Positions 9,246-17,057 of a stretch of 64,000 nucleotides of DNA are shown in pieces. Position numbers and translations under genes: made by a program. The notes under the pieces are model-generated. The model was not told the origin of the DNA. It saw nothing but the letters and a program-made list of their open reading frames with translations, and searched no databases. Position 1 is the stretch's first letter, and each line of letters starts with the position of its first letter. The DNA is from Trachythela sp. YZ-2020. Lineage: Eukaryota; Cnidaria; Anthozoa; Malacalcyonacea; Clavulariidae. Location of the stretch: contig JADLSH010000343.1 of assembly GCA_016169945.1 (NCBI GenBank), forward strand, positions 208,088-272,087. Reading direction: 5' to 3'.

Positions 9246-10428
9246 TGAGACAGGTCTCTCGCATGGTCGACAGTGATCCGATGTTAAACAAGGTATTAAA
9301 GCAGGTTTCTTCTTCGTAATAAAAACCTCTTAACTGCTTAAATCTGATAACGGCCAGGCTGGCATTGAGCGCGTTAAGTTCACCAATTTGTATATTTGTT
9401 TTGTAAAGATTCTCTGGGTCTTCCCATTCGTTCACCCATCTCTTGCTTCGTACTTTCTGAGCATGGTCTGCAGGGAAATAAGTTGTACGCATCATCCCGC
9501 TCAATGCACCATCCTTTCGTTTCAGTCCCATACCTACATCTATAAAAGGAATGTTCTTTTCCAAGAGGAGATCCAGTATTTCAGCACGCGCTACCCCATT
9601 GTCGACACACACAAAGACAAAAGTCACGCCATCAAGAACATTCAAGGATGATGAATCAATAAATTTGTCCTCAATAGAAAGTCCTGTGCGAAAATTATCG
9701 TAACGCGCTTGGTAAATATCTGCCTTTGACATCCCCAGTTCCGATTCGTCAAGCCGACCTGGTGAGCGGTAAGCATTGTGAGCATAGTACTTGTCATGGT
9801 CGTAGCCCCGTATTTCACGCACCGGAGCCTTAACAAGGTAATCCAGGACATATGCTCCGGTACCACCTAGACCTATGATCGCAACGACTTCGTCTTTTAA
9901 TTTCTTTGATAAATCCGTTATTCCGGCTCTGCTGGTAAGAGTATCTCGAAATTTAAAGACTGAGCCATCAGATGTTTCTTCAACTATACGACATGTGTAT
10001 GGAGACGTATCATATAATTGCATCGCAGGCCCGGATATAAAACCCACGTAAGTCTCAATTTTATGAAAGTGATCATCGTACTTACCAGTGGCTCGTGGTT
10101 TATTTGAGAACGAACGCTGCACTACAACGTCACTACAGACTTCAGTTAGACCGATAGTATGCGCTCCACCTCCGAGGTTAGGGATAGGCTTACCATCCTG
10201 ATTACAGGGAGCCGACCCAGCAAAGTAGATCTGGTGATCCTCCTGTTCAAACCGCACGTTATCAATAAACTTAAGTTTCGCAACAACAGCACCGATCTGT
10301 AATTCCCGTTGGGGGTCTAGATAAGGAATGTCGCGAATAACAAGGCAATTGGAGTCAATGGTTGCTGCGTAACCTTTATCAATCAATCGTTGCAAGTCGT
10401 CGTTATGACTGGCTAGTTTCTGAAACAC
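9235..10428 (-). CDS. ThiF/E1-like adenylyltransferase with N-terminal DUF6791 (E2-like?) domain
   Basis: A 397-residue two-part enzyme. Residues 1-150 match DUF6791, with APCNQDGKPI, LGGGAH, CSDVVVQRSFSNKP and KIETYVGFISGPA. This part may play an E2-like role (inference); Cys28, Cys75, Cys98 and Cys146 are available. Residues ~178-397 are the ThiF/E1 adenylation domain: the nucleotide loop IIGLGGTGAY (184-193), the GYDHDKY acidic strand (208-214), the Arg in AYRSPG (221) and CVDNG (274-278). No CxxC zinc ribbon is present. Such a protein would adenylate the C-terminus of the neighbouring Ubl and pass it on. It overlaps the Ubl gene by 26 bases and the DUF6527 gene by 11. Confidence 0.85.
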   Translation of the reverse strand: MFQKLASHNDDLQRLIDKGYAATIDSNCLVIRDIPYLDPQRELQIGAVVAKLKFIDNVRFEQEDHQIYFAGSAPCNQDGKPIPNLGGGAHTIGLTEVCSDVVVQRSFSNKPRATGKYDDHFHKIETYVGFISGPAMQLYDTSPYTCRIVEETSDGSVFKFRDTLTSRAGITDLSKKLKDEVVAIIGLGGTGAYVLDYLVKAPVREIRGYDHDKYYAHNAYRSPGRLDESELGMSKADIYQARYDNFRTGLSIEDKFIDSSSLNVLDGVTFVFVCVDNGVARAEILDLLLEKNIPFIDVGMGLKRKDGALSGMMRTTYFPADHAQKVRSKRWVNEWEDPENLYKTNIQIGELNALNASLAVIRFKQLRGFYYEEETCFNTLFNIGSLSTMRETCLNED

Positions 10429-10654
10429 GGAAGATCATCCCCTCCTTAACTTTTACCGACGCACCAGGTGACAAAGTGCCTTCTGGCTTATTCCCCTTGC
10501 CTCTTTCGTATCCCACTGAATAAGTTATATTAGAGTTTGGTGTGTAGTCGGGCACTTCAAGGGTAACCACTTCCTCATAAGTGATCTCTCCCTTGGGCCA
10601 CTCATGAGGAGTAGCTTCTACGATAATTGTAACTATTTTTTTATCGTTTCCCAT
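10403..10654 (-). CDS. Multiubiquitin-type ubiquitin-like protein
   Basis: An 83-residue protein matching the bacterial multiubiquitin domain: an opening beta strand KIVTIIVEATPHEW, ITYEEVVTLEVPDY, SVGYERGKGNKPEGTL, and SVKVKEGMIFRVSETSQS at the end. Only one copy of the fold is present. The C-terminus is not glycine, so the tail would have to be processed, or attachment would use a non-standard end. GGAG sits 8 bases before the ATG. It overlaps the downstream E1-like gene by 26 bases, a strong sign that the two products act together. Confidence 0.83.
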   Translation of the reverse strand: MGNDKKIVTIIVEATPHEWPKGEITYEEVVTLEVPDYTPNSNITYSVGYERGKGNKPEGTLSPGASVKVKEGMIFRVSETSQS

Positions 10655-10709
10655 GATCTGTTCTCCTATATTGCTCAGAGTAATTACTCATTTTTTATTT
10701 ACCTCTTAA

Positions 10710-10934
10710 TTAGCCTTTGGGTGGAAATGGGTCATCGCCGTAAGTATTTCGTTCACGAATTTGACCGTTTTTACCGTGAATAAGCATTTCGGATTGCTGG
10801 TTTTGAGCGATTCCTTTTGCTTGTTTAATAGCTTCTGACTGTGTTGAATGGACAGAAGTAGGTTTCTGATTGCCTGCGCCTTTAACGGCCCAATCATTGC
10901 CATGAGGCACTACGTGTTGGTTCTTCTTCGTCAT
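10710..10934 (-). CDS. DUF2188 small protein
   Basis: A 74-residue protein with the complete DUF2188 pattern: KKNQHVVPHGNDWAVKGAG, then SEAIKQAKGIAQNQ, HGKNGQIRERNTYG and the final DPFPPKG. The family is a small widespread fold of unknown function. It is the first gene transcribed toward the Ubl operon (56 bases before the Ubl start), so it may be co-transcribed, although DUF2188 genes also occur alone. A 65-codon frame at 10706-10903 is its shadow. Confidence 0.85.
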   Translation of the reverse strand: MTKKNQHVVPHGNDWAVKGAGNQKPTSVHSTQSEAIKQAKGIAQNQQSEMLIHGKNGQIRERNTYGDDPFPPKG

Positions 10935-10946
10935 AACAAACTACCC

Positions 10947-11011
10947 ACATGTGTTTCATTGTTAAAATTAAATTGCTAGAATGCAACTTCTAACGCAATG
11001 ATTTCACATGT
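10947..11011. promoter_or_regulatory. Nested inverted repeats in the divergent promoter (candidate XRE operator)
   Basis: The 112-base gap between the DUF2188 and XRE genes holds two dyads. The outer pair is ACATGTGTTTCATTG (10947-10961) and its imperfect complement CAATGATTTCACATGT (10996-11011). The inner one, 10972-10999, pairs ATTG-C-TAGAA with TTCTA-ACG-CAAT. Such symmetry between a regulator and a divergent operon is typical of an autoregulated operator. Binding by the XRE protein is inference. Confidence 0.5.
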
Positions 11012-11046
11012 CGAATAGAATTGCAATAATAAAATAGGAGGAATAT

Positions 11047-11400
11047 ATGTCTAAAGGCCTGTTTAATGTGGATGCATTTTACGAAGCTCTTGATAATATA
11101 AGAAAAAGTGAGAATCTAACTTGGAAAAAAGTAGCCGATAATGCGGAGGTCAGTGCTTCCACATTAACGCGTATGGCTCAAGGCAAACGACCAGATGTTG
11201 ACAGTATGGCTGCTCTTGCAGCGTGGTCGAACCTGAATGTAGATAATTATATTCTCGGCCATAATCAGGAAAAAATGGCGCAAACCTCAATAGAAGAAGT
11301 ATCAGCACTATTTAGAGCCGACCCGAGTCTCGATCCCAACGCAGCTGCAGCCATTGAAGCTATTGTCAGAGCCGCTCATGAGAAACTTCGCAAGGAATGA
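11047..11400 (+). CDS. XRE-family HTH regulator
   Basis: A 117-residue DNA-binding protein. The helix-turn-helix spans about residues 19-50 (LTWKKVADNAEVSASTLTRMAQG), the Cro/CI-type fold. The C-terminal half is helical and lacks a recognised ligand domain. AGGAGG is 6 bases before the ATG. It overlaps the ImmA/IrrE protease gene by 4 bases (ATGA), a common regulator-protease pairing in mobile and defence loci, where the protease cleaves the repressor. It is divergent to the Ubl operon and probably controls it. Confidence 0.87.
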   Translation: MSKGLFNVDAFYEALDNIRKSENLTWKKVADNAEVSASTLTRMAQGKRPDVDSMAALAAWSNLNVDNYILGHNQEKMAQTSIEEVSALFRADPSLDPNAAAAIEAIVRAAHEKLRKE

Positions 11401-11960
11401 AAATGAAGTTAAGAAGGGGGTTCAAGAAAGAAACTAATGAATATGCCAAGGAGTTTAGGGCAGAGTTAAATAAACAGCCATTCGAACCTTTATGCCCTTG
11501 GAATTTAGCAAAGCATCTTTCAATTTCAATACTCGAACTTTCACAATTTGATGATGAAAAAGCAGTTCAATACCTTACAGTCACAGATCAAGAGGTCTTC
11601 TCTGCTGTGACTGTTTTTTATGGTCGAAAGCGACTTATAGTTCATAATGACTCCCATCATCCTCGCAGACAGACAGCCAATATTGCTCATGAATTAAGTC
11701 ATGCCATTCTAGATCACCCACCCACACCTCCCTTCACTGACAATGGGGAGCGTTTCTTAAATACGGAAGTTCAAAAATTTGAGGACGAAGCAAACTGGAT
11801 GGGGCCTGGGTTACTTATCTCAGAAGAAGCCGCACTACATATAGTCAGTAAGAAAATATCACTTCCTGATGCTGTTGCTTTATATGGTGTAAGCCAAAAA
11901 CTTATTCAGATGAGAATCAATGTAACTGGCGCAAAGAGGCGAGTCTCTCGATATAAATAG
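11397..11960 (+). CDS. ImmA/IrrE-family zinc metallopeptidase
   Basis: A 187-residue protein with the zinc motif HELSH (98-102) in NIAHELSHAILDH and a likely third ligand Glu in FEDEAN (about 131). The C-terminal region (LYGVSQKLIQMRIN) is the usual helical segment of the family. ImmA-type proteases relieve repression by cutting a partner XRE repressor; the 4-base overlap with the XRE gene supports that pairing here. Two nearby Met codons (11397 and 11403) could serve as start; the first gives the ATGA overlap. Confidence 0.87.
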   Translation: MKMKLRRGFKKETNEYAKEFRAELNKQPFEPLCPWNLAKHLSISILELSQFDDEKAVQYLTVTDQEVFSAVTVFYGRKRLIVHNDSHHPRRQTANIAHELSHAILDHPPTPPFTDNGERFLNTEVQKFEDEANWMGPGLLISEEAALHIVSKKISLPDAVALYGVSQKLIQMRINVTGAKRRVSRYK

Positions 11961-12133
11961 AAGTATTTTCAAGAAGAAAAATGGGGCAGGTCTAACATTC
12001 CAACATATCCTATTAATTACACCAATTAACGTACGACTTGCACGTTCTGTGGGGAATCACTTAGGGTCAGAGCATGACAGTCACAACCACTACTAACATC
12101 ATTTCATCAACCATCCTACAGGACGTGTCGTAT

Positions 12134-12435
12134 TCATTTCCCCCAGGGATTGAACTTGGTTTTTTCTACAACTTTCTCCTCCTTGTTTCTCCGATTTTTT
12201 TCTCAGCCTTTTTTACGCGGATCTGATTTCCTTCAAACTCTTTTTCATTAAGGTTTTTGACAACTACTTTTGCTGCACCAGGTTTGGGCATTTCGACAAA
12301 ACCAAAACTTTTAGAGTTTCCCGTTTCTTGGTCCATAACGAGTGAGCAGGACTACACGGTGCCGTAAGCTTCGAAAAGATCTCGTAACTCCTTCTCTGTT
12401 ATCGTGTGGGTAAGGTTTCTTACTAATAAATTCAG
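12134..12435 (-). pseudogene. Broken copy of the RRM RNA-binding protein gene
   Basis: Read on the minus strand, this matches the gene at 436-807 along its whole length, from LLVRNL through SKSFGFVEMPKPG and GNQIRVKKAEKK to a final NPWGK and TGA. It is disabled in at least three ways: the ATG has become CTG (12433-12435), the Gln codon after GTV has become TAG (about 12355), and a frameshift lies after AEKKIGE, since the C-terminal end reads in another frame. The central domain is shorter in its Lys/Glu-rich tail. It lies between the ImmA and HxlR genes. Confidence 0.85.
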
Positions 12436-12473
12436 AGAAATACCGTTTCTTTGATTTTAAAAAGTAAACAGGA

Positions 12474-12869
12474 TCAGGCTTGATGCGCCTTCTGATAAAC
12501 CACTCCCCATTCACATAACAGATCCAATGCTGGGTTAAGTTTGTCTGCTAATTCCGTCGGCGTATATTCAACGCGGGGCGGTACTTCGGCGTAGACTTTT
12601 CTGGTGATCAGTTTATTGGCTTCTAGATCACGCAATTGATGCGTGAGCATTTTCTGGGTGATTTTGGGGATCTCACGTTTTAATTCGCCAAACCGCAGCG
12701 TCTTACCGCGTAGATGATAAAGGATAATAATGGTCCACTTTCCCCCGATTACATCTATCGCTGTCGCAACGGGACATTGATCCGCTTCAGCACATTCTAC
12801 TGCTCCTGATAGTTCTCCAGAATTTTTTTCCAAATTTCTTTCTTGACTCAAAGCCTTTGTTTTCGCCAT
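12474..12869 (-). CDS. HxlR-family winged-helix regulator
   Basis: A 131-residue MarR-like regulator of the HxlR family. The core starts CPVATAIDVIGGKWT (33-47), whose Cys is the redox or electrophile sensor in several HxlR members, and continues with LRFGELKREIPKITQKMLTHQLRDLE, the recognition helix, and the wing VEYTPTELADKL. It is divergent to the old yellow enzyme gene (153-base gap), the classic arrangement in which the regulator senses electrophiles and controls the reductase. Confidence 0.9.
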   Translation of the reverse strand: MAKTKALSQERNLEKNSGELSGAVECAEADQCPVATAIDVIGGKWTIIILYHLRGKTLRFGELKREIPKITQKMLTHQLRDLEANKLITRKVYAEVPPRVEYTPTELADKLNPALDLLCEWGVVYQKAHQA

Positions 12870-13022
12870 TAGGCACCTCTATGAAACTAAATAACAAATT
12901 CGTGCGTACTTGTTTAGGGTTAATCTACACCTTATAGTTACAAAAGTATACTAAGTATGAATTCTATATTTTAGATAGTTTTTATACCAACTTTACAACA
13001 CAGTTATCAAGAGGACATAACA

Positions 13023-14120
13023 ATGAATTTGAATACACTTTTTAGTGAACAAAAATTGGGTGATTTAACCTTGCCACACCGTATCGTAATGGCACCACTT
13101 ACCCGCTCACGTTCAACACAACCGGGAGATATTCCAAACGATATGAATGTTGAGTATTACAAACAACGCTCATCCGCTGCTTTGATCATTACTGAAGCAA
13201 CGCAAATATCACCTCAGGGTAAAGGCTATGCCTTCACTCCCGGCATACACTCACAAGAACAGATCCAGGGTTGGAAAAAAATAACCGATAAGATCCATGC
13301 TGAGAACGGTCGAACCTTTATGCAGCTATGGCATGTTGGCCGTGTTTCGCATTCGTCATTGCTGCCAGAAAATGTACTTCCTGTCGCACCCTCTGCTATC
13401 GCTGTTGATGATGGTCAGGCTTTTACTGAGGAAGGCTTTCAGGATTTCGAAACGCCGAGAGCTTTAAAGCTTAAGGAAATAGCAGGGATTGTTGAGCAAT
13501 ACCGCCAAGCAGCGATTAATGCGAAGCAGGCTGGATTCGATGGCGTTGAGATACACGCGGCCAATGGTTATCTGCTTGATCAGTTCTTAAAAGATGGAAC
13601 CAATAAACGTGATGATAGCTATGGTGGCAGTATTGAAAACCGGGTGCGTCTTGTCCTGGAAGTCACGCAAGCTGTCACTGATGTTTGGGGAGGCGAGCGT
13701 GTTGGTATTCGTATTTCACCCACAGGTAGCTTCAACTCAATGTCAGAATCCGACCCACAAGCGTTGTTTAACACTTTGGTTGAAAAATTAAATTCGTTTA
13801 ACCTGGCCTATCTTCATGTGGTTGAAAATTTTGGTGCTGAGTCAGATAGCGGTTTTGATTTTACTGCGCTACGCCAACTGTTTAATGGCGCATATATGGC
13901 CAATGGTGGTTACACCGGTGAATCTGCTGAGCTTAGCCTAAGTCGTGATCAAAGTGACTTTGTTGCATTTGGGCAACCCTTTATTGCGAATCCTGATCTA
14001 CCCGAACGATTAAAACTGGGTGCCGCTTTAAATCAGGCCGATCCTGATACTTTTTATGGCGGTAATAGTAAAGGGTATATTGATTACCCAAGTCTTAATA
14101 TAGAATCTGCCGCGGCATGA
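13023..14120 (+). CDS. Old yellow enzyme, NADH:flavin oxidoreductase (NemA-like alkene reductase)
   Basis: A 365-residue FMN TIM-barrel enzyme. MAPLTRSR (23-30) binds FMN; the substrate-binding His and Asn of EIHAANGYLLDQF (His178, Asn181, Tyr183) are intact, as is SIENRVR. GYIDYPSL near the C-terminus is typical of the NemA group. These enzymes reduce activated alkenes, nitro compounds and electrophiles with NAD(P)H. AGAGGA precedes the ATG. It faces the HxlR gene and is followed by a good terminator. A decayed copy lies at 14598-14904. Confidence 0.93.
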   Translation: MNLNTLFSEQKLGDLTLPHRIVMAPLTRSRSTQPGDIPNDMNVEYYKQRSSAALIITEATQISPQGKGYAFTPGIHSQEQIQGWKKITDKIHAENGRTFMQLWHVGRVSHSSLLPENVLPVAPSAIAVDDGQAFTEEGFQDFETPRALKLKEIAGIVEQYRQAAINAKQAGFDGVEIHAANGYLLDQFLKDGTNKRDDSYGGSIENRVRLVLEVTQAVTDVWGGERVGIRISPTGSFNSMSESDPQALFNTLVEKLNSFNLAYLHVVENFGAESDSGFDFTALRQLFNGAYMANGGYTGESAELSLSRDQSDFVAFGQPFIANPDLPERLKLGAALNQADPDTFYGGNSKGYIDYPSLNIESAAA

Positions 14121-14130
14121 GCCTAATGAG

Positions 14131-14167
14131 GGTAGCCATTTCATAGCTCGGAATGGCTATCCTTTTT
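14131..14167 (+). terminator. Rho-independent terminator of the old yellow enzyme gene
   Basis: GGTAGCCATT pairs with AATGGCTATCC around a 10-base loop (14131-14162) and is followed by TTTTT (14163-14167), 11 bases after the stop codon. Confidence 0.8.
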
Positions 14168-14178
14168 ATGAAATATCT

Positions 14179-14496
14179 TTAGCAATTACCTTTCTTAGCT
14201 TGTCCAGGTGGACAAAAATTACTACGTCGATAATCATGATCTTGTCGATAATGATGTTCTTCGTAATGATGTTCCGGCTCTTTATACTCGCGTGTATTAA
14301 CTGCTGTACCTGCAGCCGCACCGACGCCAGCACCAATAATGGCCCCTTCGCGCCCGCCGATTTCTGCTCCAAGAGCACCGCCAACGGCACCACCCACAGC
14401 TCCGCCAATTGCAGCGTCCAAGGTGAGGTTATCGCCAGCGAATGATGTGCACGGTAATAAAACGGCTAAAGCAATGACATAACTTATTTTCTTCAT
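14179..14496 (-). CDS. Glycine-zipper outer-membrane-associated protein
   Basis: A 105-residue exported protein. The start is the ATG at 14496, preceded by GGAGGGA at ideal spacing; the frame is open a few codons further. The signal peptide MKKISYVIALAVLL ends in SFA. Residues ~30-65 repeat GG-AVGGAVGGALGAEIGG and GAGVGAAAGTAV, a glycine zipper that packs helices in the membrane. The C-terminal half is His/Tyr/Glu/Arg-rich and ends with two Cys. Resembles YMGG/OmpA-like zipper proteins; function unknown. Confidence 0.8.
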   Translation of the reverse strand: MKKISYVIALAVLLPCTSFAGDNLTLDAAIGGAVGGAVGGALGAEIGGREGAIIGAGVGAAAGTAVNTREYKEPEHHYEEHHYRQDHDYRRSNFCPPGQAKKGNC

Positions 14497-14597
14497 ATCT
14501 CCCTCCAAAACGGGGCTTTCCATACATAACGTAAGATTACGGCTGGTTTTACAAAAACACGAGTTATTTTGATGAGAAACACGAAGCAGTTCACAGA

Positions 14598-14904
14598 ATT
14601 GTTGGGCAATACCGTCAAGTAGCGATTATTGCGAAGCAGGCTAGGGTTTTTGATGAGGTTTGATTTTAAGGCACTTCGCCAATGGTGGTTATTCGGGTGA
14701 ATATGCTTAGCTTAGCTTAGCTTAAGTAGTGATCAAAGTGACTTTGTCGCATTTGGGCAACCCTTTATTGCGAATCCTGATCTACCCGAACGATTAAAAC
14801 TGGGTGCCGCTTTAAACGAGGCAGATCCTGCCACTTTTTATGGCGGTGATAGTAAAGGATATATTGATTGCCCAAGTCTTAATTCAGAATCTGCCGCAGC
14901 ATAA
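14598..14904 (+). pseudogene. Decayed, internally deleted copy of the old yellow enzyme gene
   Basis: Segments in order match the gene at 13023-14120. 14598-14642 corresponds to about 13497-13544, a short stretch to about 13855-13875, and 14683-14904 to about 13901-14120, down to the same SAAA ending and a TAA stop. At least two internal deletions and several in-frame stops are present. Near 14700-14725 a short tandem (TTAGC) repeat has expanded where the parent has a single GCTTAGC. It lies 480 bases after the intact gene, beyond the zipper gene. Confidence 0.88.
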
Positions 14905-15353
14905 ATCTGCCAGGGAGAGTTATTCCGCAATATTAATAAAGATGGAATTTCTCTCCCTTATTTTTCACCAACACGATAACCGATGATTTCTAATTAAAAT
15001 ATTGCGTGAGAATAAAAGCCCTGTTTTTTATAATCATATCTTTCATATTCTCCTTCACCTCAGTTTGTGATCCTCTCCACAATTTTTAAAAGTAAAAAGC
15101 TAACCACTTCTCATTAATCATGTTTGTTCATAGTGATTAGCATCATCAATCCTTAAGCTGATCCAGCAACCTTACTTCTATGAGTCAATCATTATGAGGT
15201 TGTGAGCGGGTTCTCTCAGATGGAGCAAGTAAAGCTCAGGGCGTATCGGCGTTTTTCTAGCTTCTTGAATGAATTCGTTTGAAAAAAATATTTCAAACCC
15301 ATCACTATAACTATAAAAATAAAAAGCGGAAAAGGGGCATATGGAGAAATGTT
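14905..15353. other. Intergenic region before the di-haem oxidoreductase
   Basis: About 450 AT-rich bases after the decayed old yellow enzyme copy. I see no gene or clear repeat. A TTG-started extension of the downstream frame (from 15279) is possible but lysine-rich and not signal-like. Confidence 0.45.
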
Positions 15354-16988
15354 ATGAATATTTTCAATAACAAATATACAAGTCTGACCTTAAGCCTGTC
15401 TCTGGCAATAATTATTTTTTTATTCTTATCGCAAAACATAAAGGCAGCACAAAATGCCTGTAACCAGGTTGATGTAAACGACAAAATAAATGCACCTGGC
15501 GGGTGTATAACAAAATCACTAGAGGAACAAATAGGCAGTGGCCAGGGCGATGAATCTACCCCAGGGTCATCTGTTTATTTGATCAAGCGTGATCCGGCGC
15601 GTTCTGTAAGACGAGGGCATCAACTTTTTCAACGAAAATTTTCTACCGCTGAAGGACAAGGCCCTCGTGTTACCCATGAATCGACAGGCGATATTACTGA
15701 GACAGCAGCCCTGGGTGCGGGACTCACTGATAGTTGTGCAGCTTGTCATGCTCGCCCACGTGGATCAGCTGGATTTGGTGGCGAAGCTGCAACGCGCCCA
15801 GATTCACGCGATGCGCCTCATCTTTTTGGTTTAGGTATTGTCGAGCAACTTGCCGATGAAATGACCAATGAATTACGCCTGCAACGTGATGAAGCACTCG
15901 CTAAAGCACAGAAAAGTAACAAATGTATTACCCGTGAACTTAAAGCCAAGAAAATCACATTCGGTAGCTTGAAGGCCTGCCCTGATGGCACTGTGGATAC
16001 GGCACAGGTCACTGGAATAGATTCTGATCTTAGAATTAAGCCATTTTTTCATGAGGGAAAAACTGCTTCTATGCGGGAGTTTATCATCGGTGCACTGAAT
16101 GATGAGATGGGTTTACAAACAGCTGATCCGATCCTTTGCGCTGTGACTGATCCAACCTCACCCACCGCGATGACAAGCCACTCAGGATTTGTATTTGATC
16201 CGGCAAAAGATACTTTTGAACGACCACCTGTTTGTGATCCTGCGGCTGATGCTGATAATGATGGTGTCGCTAATGAAATTGATCCAGCATTGGTTGATCA
16301 TCTGGAATTCTATTTACTCAACTACCTCAAGCCTGGCACCTATGAAAAAACACGAGCAACCAAGCGCGGCGCTCGTCTGATGAGGAAGATTGGTTGTAAT
16401 GGTTGTCACAAACGGAATCTGGTCATTGAGAGTGATAGACGGATTGCAGATATTGAAACCACATACCAACCGGAGAAAGCGATCTTTAATGGTATGTATT
16501 CCGAACTTTCTACTTTGATTAATGCGGTGGATGATGGCGATCAGTATCCGCTACTTTTACCTAATAAAGAACAGTTTAAAGTTCGTGATTTCTTTTCAGA
16601 TCTGAAACGTCATGACCTTGGCCCTGCGTTTCATGAAAGACAGTACGACGGCACAGTGGTGACGCATTTTGTTACGGAGCCATTATGGGGCGTCGGTAGC
16701 ACAAGCCCTTATGGTCATGATGGACGCAGTATCAATATTGATCAGGTCATTCGCCGCCATGGTGGTGAAGCAGAGAGTTCCAAGTTAGCGTATTTGAAGT
16801 TAAGCAGAGCGAAGCGCGGTCAAGTCATCGATTTTCTAAATTCGTTAGTGCTATTCCCACCAGATGATACTGCTTCTAACCTTGCTCCAGGTAATCCAAA
16901 TACAACCAACCCGCAAGATCCTGCGGAACATGGCAGTGTTTTACTACCGGCGCTCTTTCAAATTAAAGAAGAAGGTGATGATGAATAA
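15354..16988 (+). CDS. Di-haem oxidoreductase (DUF1111 family), periplasmic cytochrome
   Basis: A 544-residue exported c-type cytochrome of the DUF1111 thiol-oxidoreductase-like group. The start chosen is the ATG at 15354 with GGAG 8 bases before it; it opens a signal peptide (hydrophobic 12-26, cut after IKA). Haem sites are CAACH (128-132) and CNGCH (about 348-352). The C-terminal PLWGVGSTSPYGHDGR and RRHGGEAE are family landmarks. An acidic insert DPAADADNDGVANEIDP resembles a calcium loop. Members resemble MauG/cytochrome c peroxidases; the substrate is unknown. It stands alone and ends before a shared terminator. Confidence 0.87.
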   Translation: MNIFNNKYTSLTLSLSLAIIIFLFLSQNIKAAQNACNQVDVNDKINAPGGCITKSLEEQIGSGQGDESTPGSSVYLIKRDPARSVRRGHQLFQRKFSTAEGQGPRVTHESTGDITETAALGAGLTDSCAACHARPRGSAGFGGEAATRPDSRDAPHLFGLGIVEQLADEMTNELRLQRDEALAKAQKSNKCITRELKAKKITFGSLKACPDGTVDTAQVTGIDSDLRIKPFFHEGKTASMREFIIGALNDEMGLQTADPILCAVTDPTSPTAMTSHSGFVFDPAKDTFERPPVCDPAADADNDGVANEIDPALVDHLEFYLLNYLKPGTYEKTRATKRGARLMRKIGCNGCHKRNLVIESDRRIADIETTYQPEKAIFNGMYSELSTLINAVDDGDQYPLLLPNKEQFKVRDFFSDLKRHDLGPAFHERQYDGTVVTHFVTEPLWGVGSTSPYGHDGRSINIDQVIRRHGGEAESSKLAYLKLSRAKRGQVIDFLNSLVLFPPDDTASNLAPGNPNTTNPQDPAEHGSVLLPALFQIKEEGDDE

Positions 16989-17030
16989 GAGTGTTAGCTA
17001 AAATTCTAGAGTTATTTCTTTAGTCTGCAG

Positions 17031-17057
17031 GCCACACCCTCATCCCGAGGGTGTGGC
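17031..17057. terminator. Terminator hairpin between convergent genes, overlapping the globin stop codon
   Basis: GCCACACCCT pairs perfectly with AGGGTGTGGC around CATCCCG; TTTAGTTCTTT follows on the plus strand, serving the di-haem gene. The stop codon of the minus-strand globin gene (17040-17042) lies in the stem-loop boundary, so the hairpin also encodes that protein's last residues. Confidence 0.8.

Noticed and set aside
12311..12514. 67-codon minus-strand frame
   Set aside because: Made of the end of hxlR in another frame and the RRM pseudogene.
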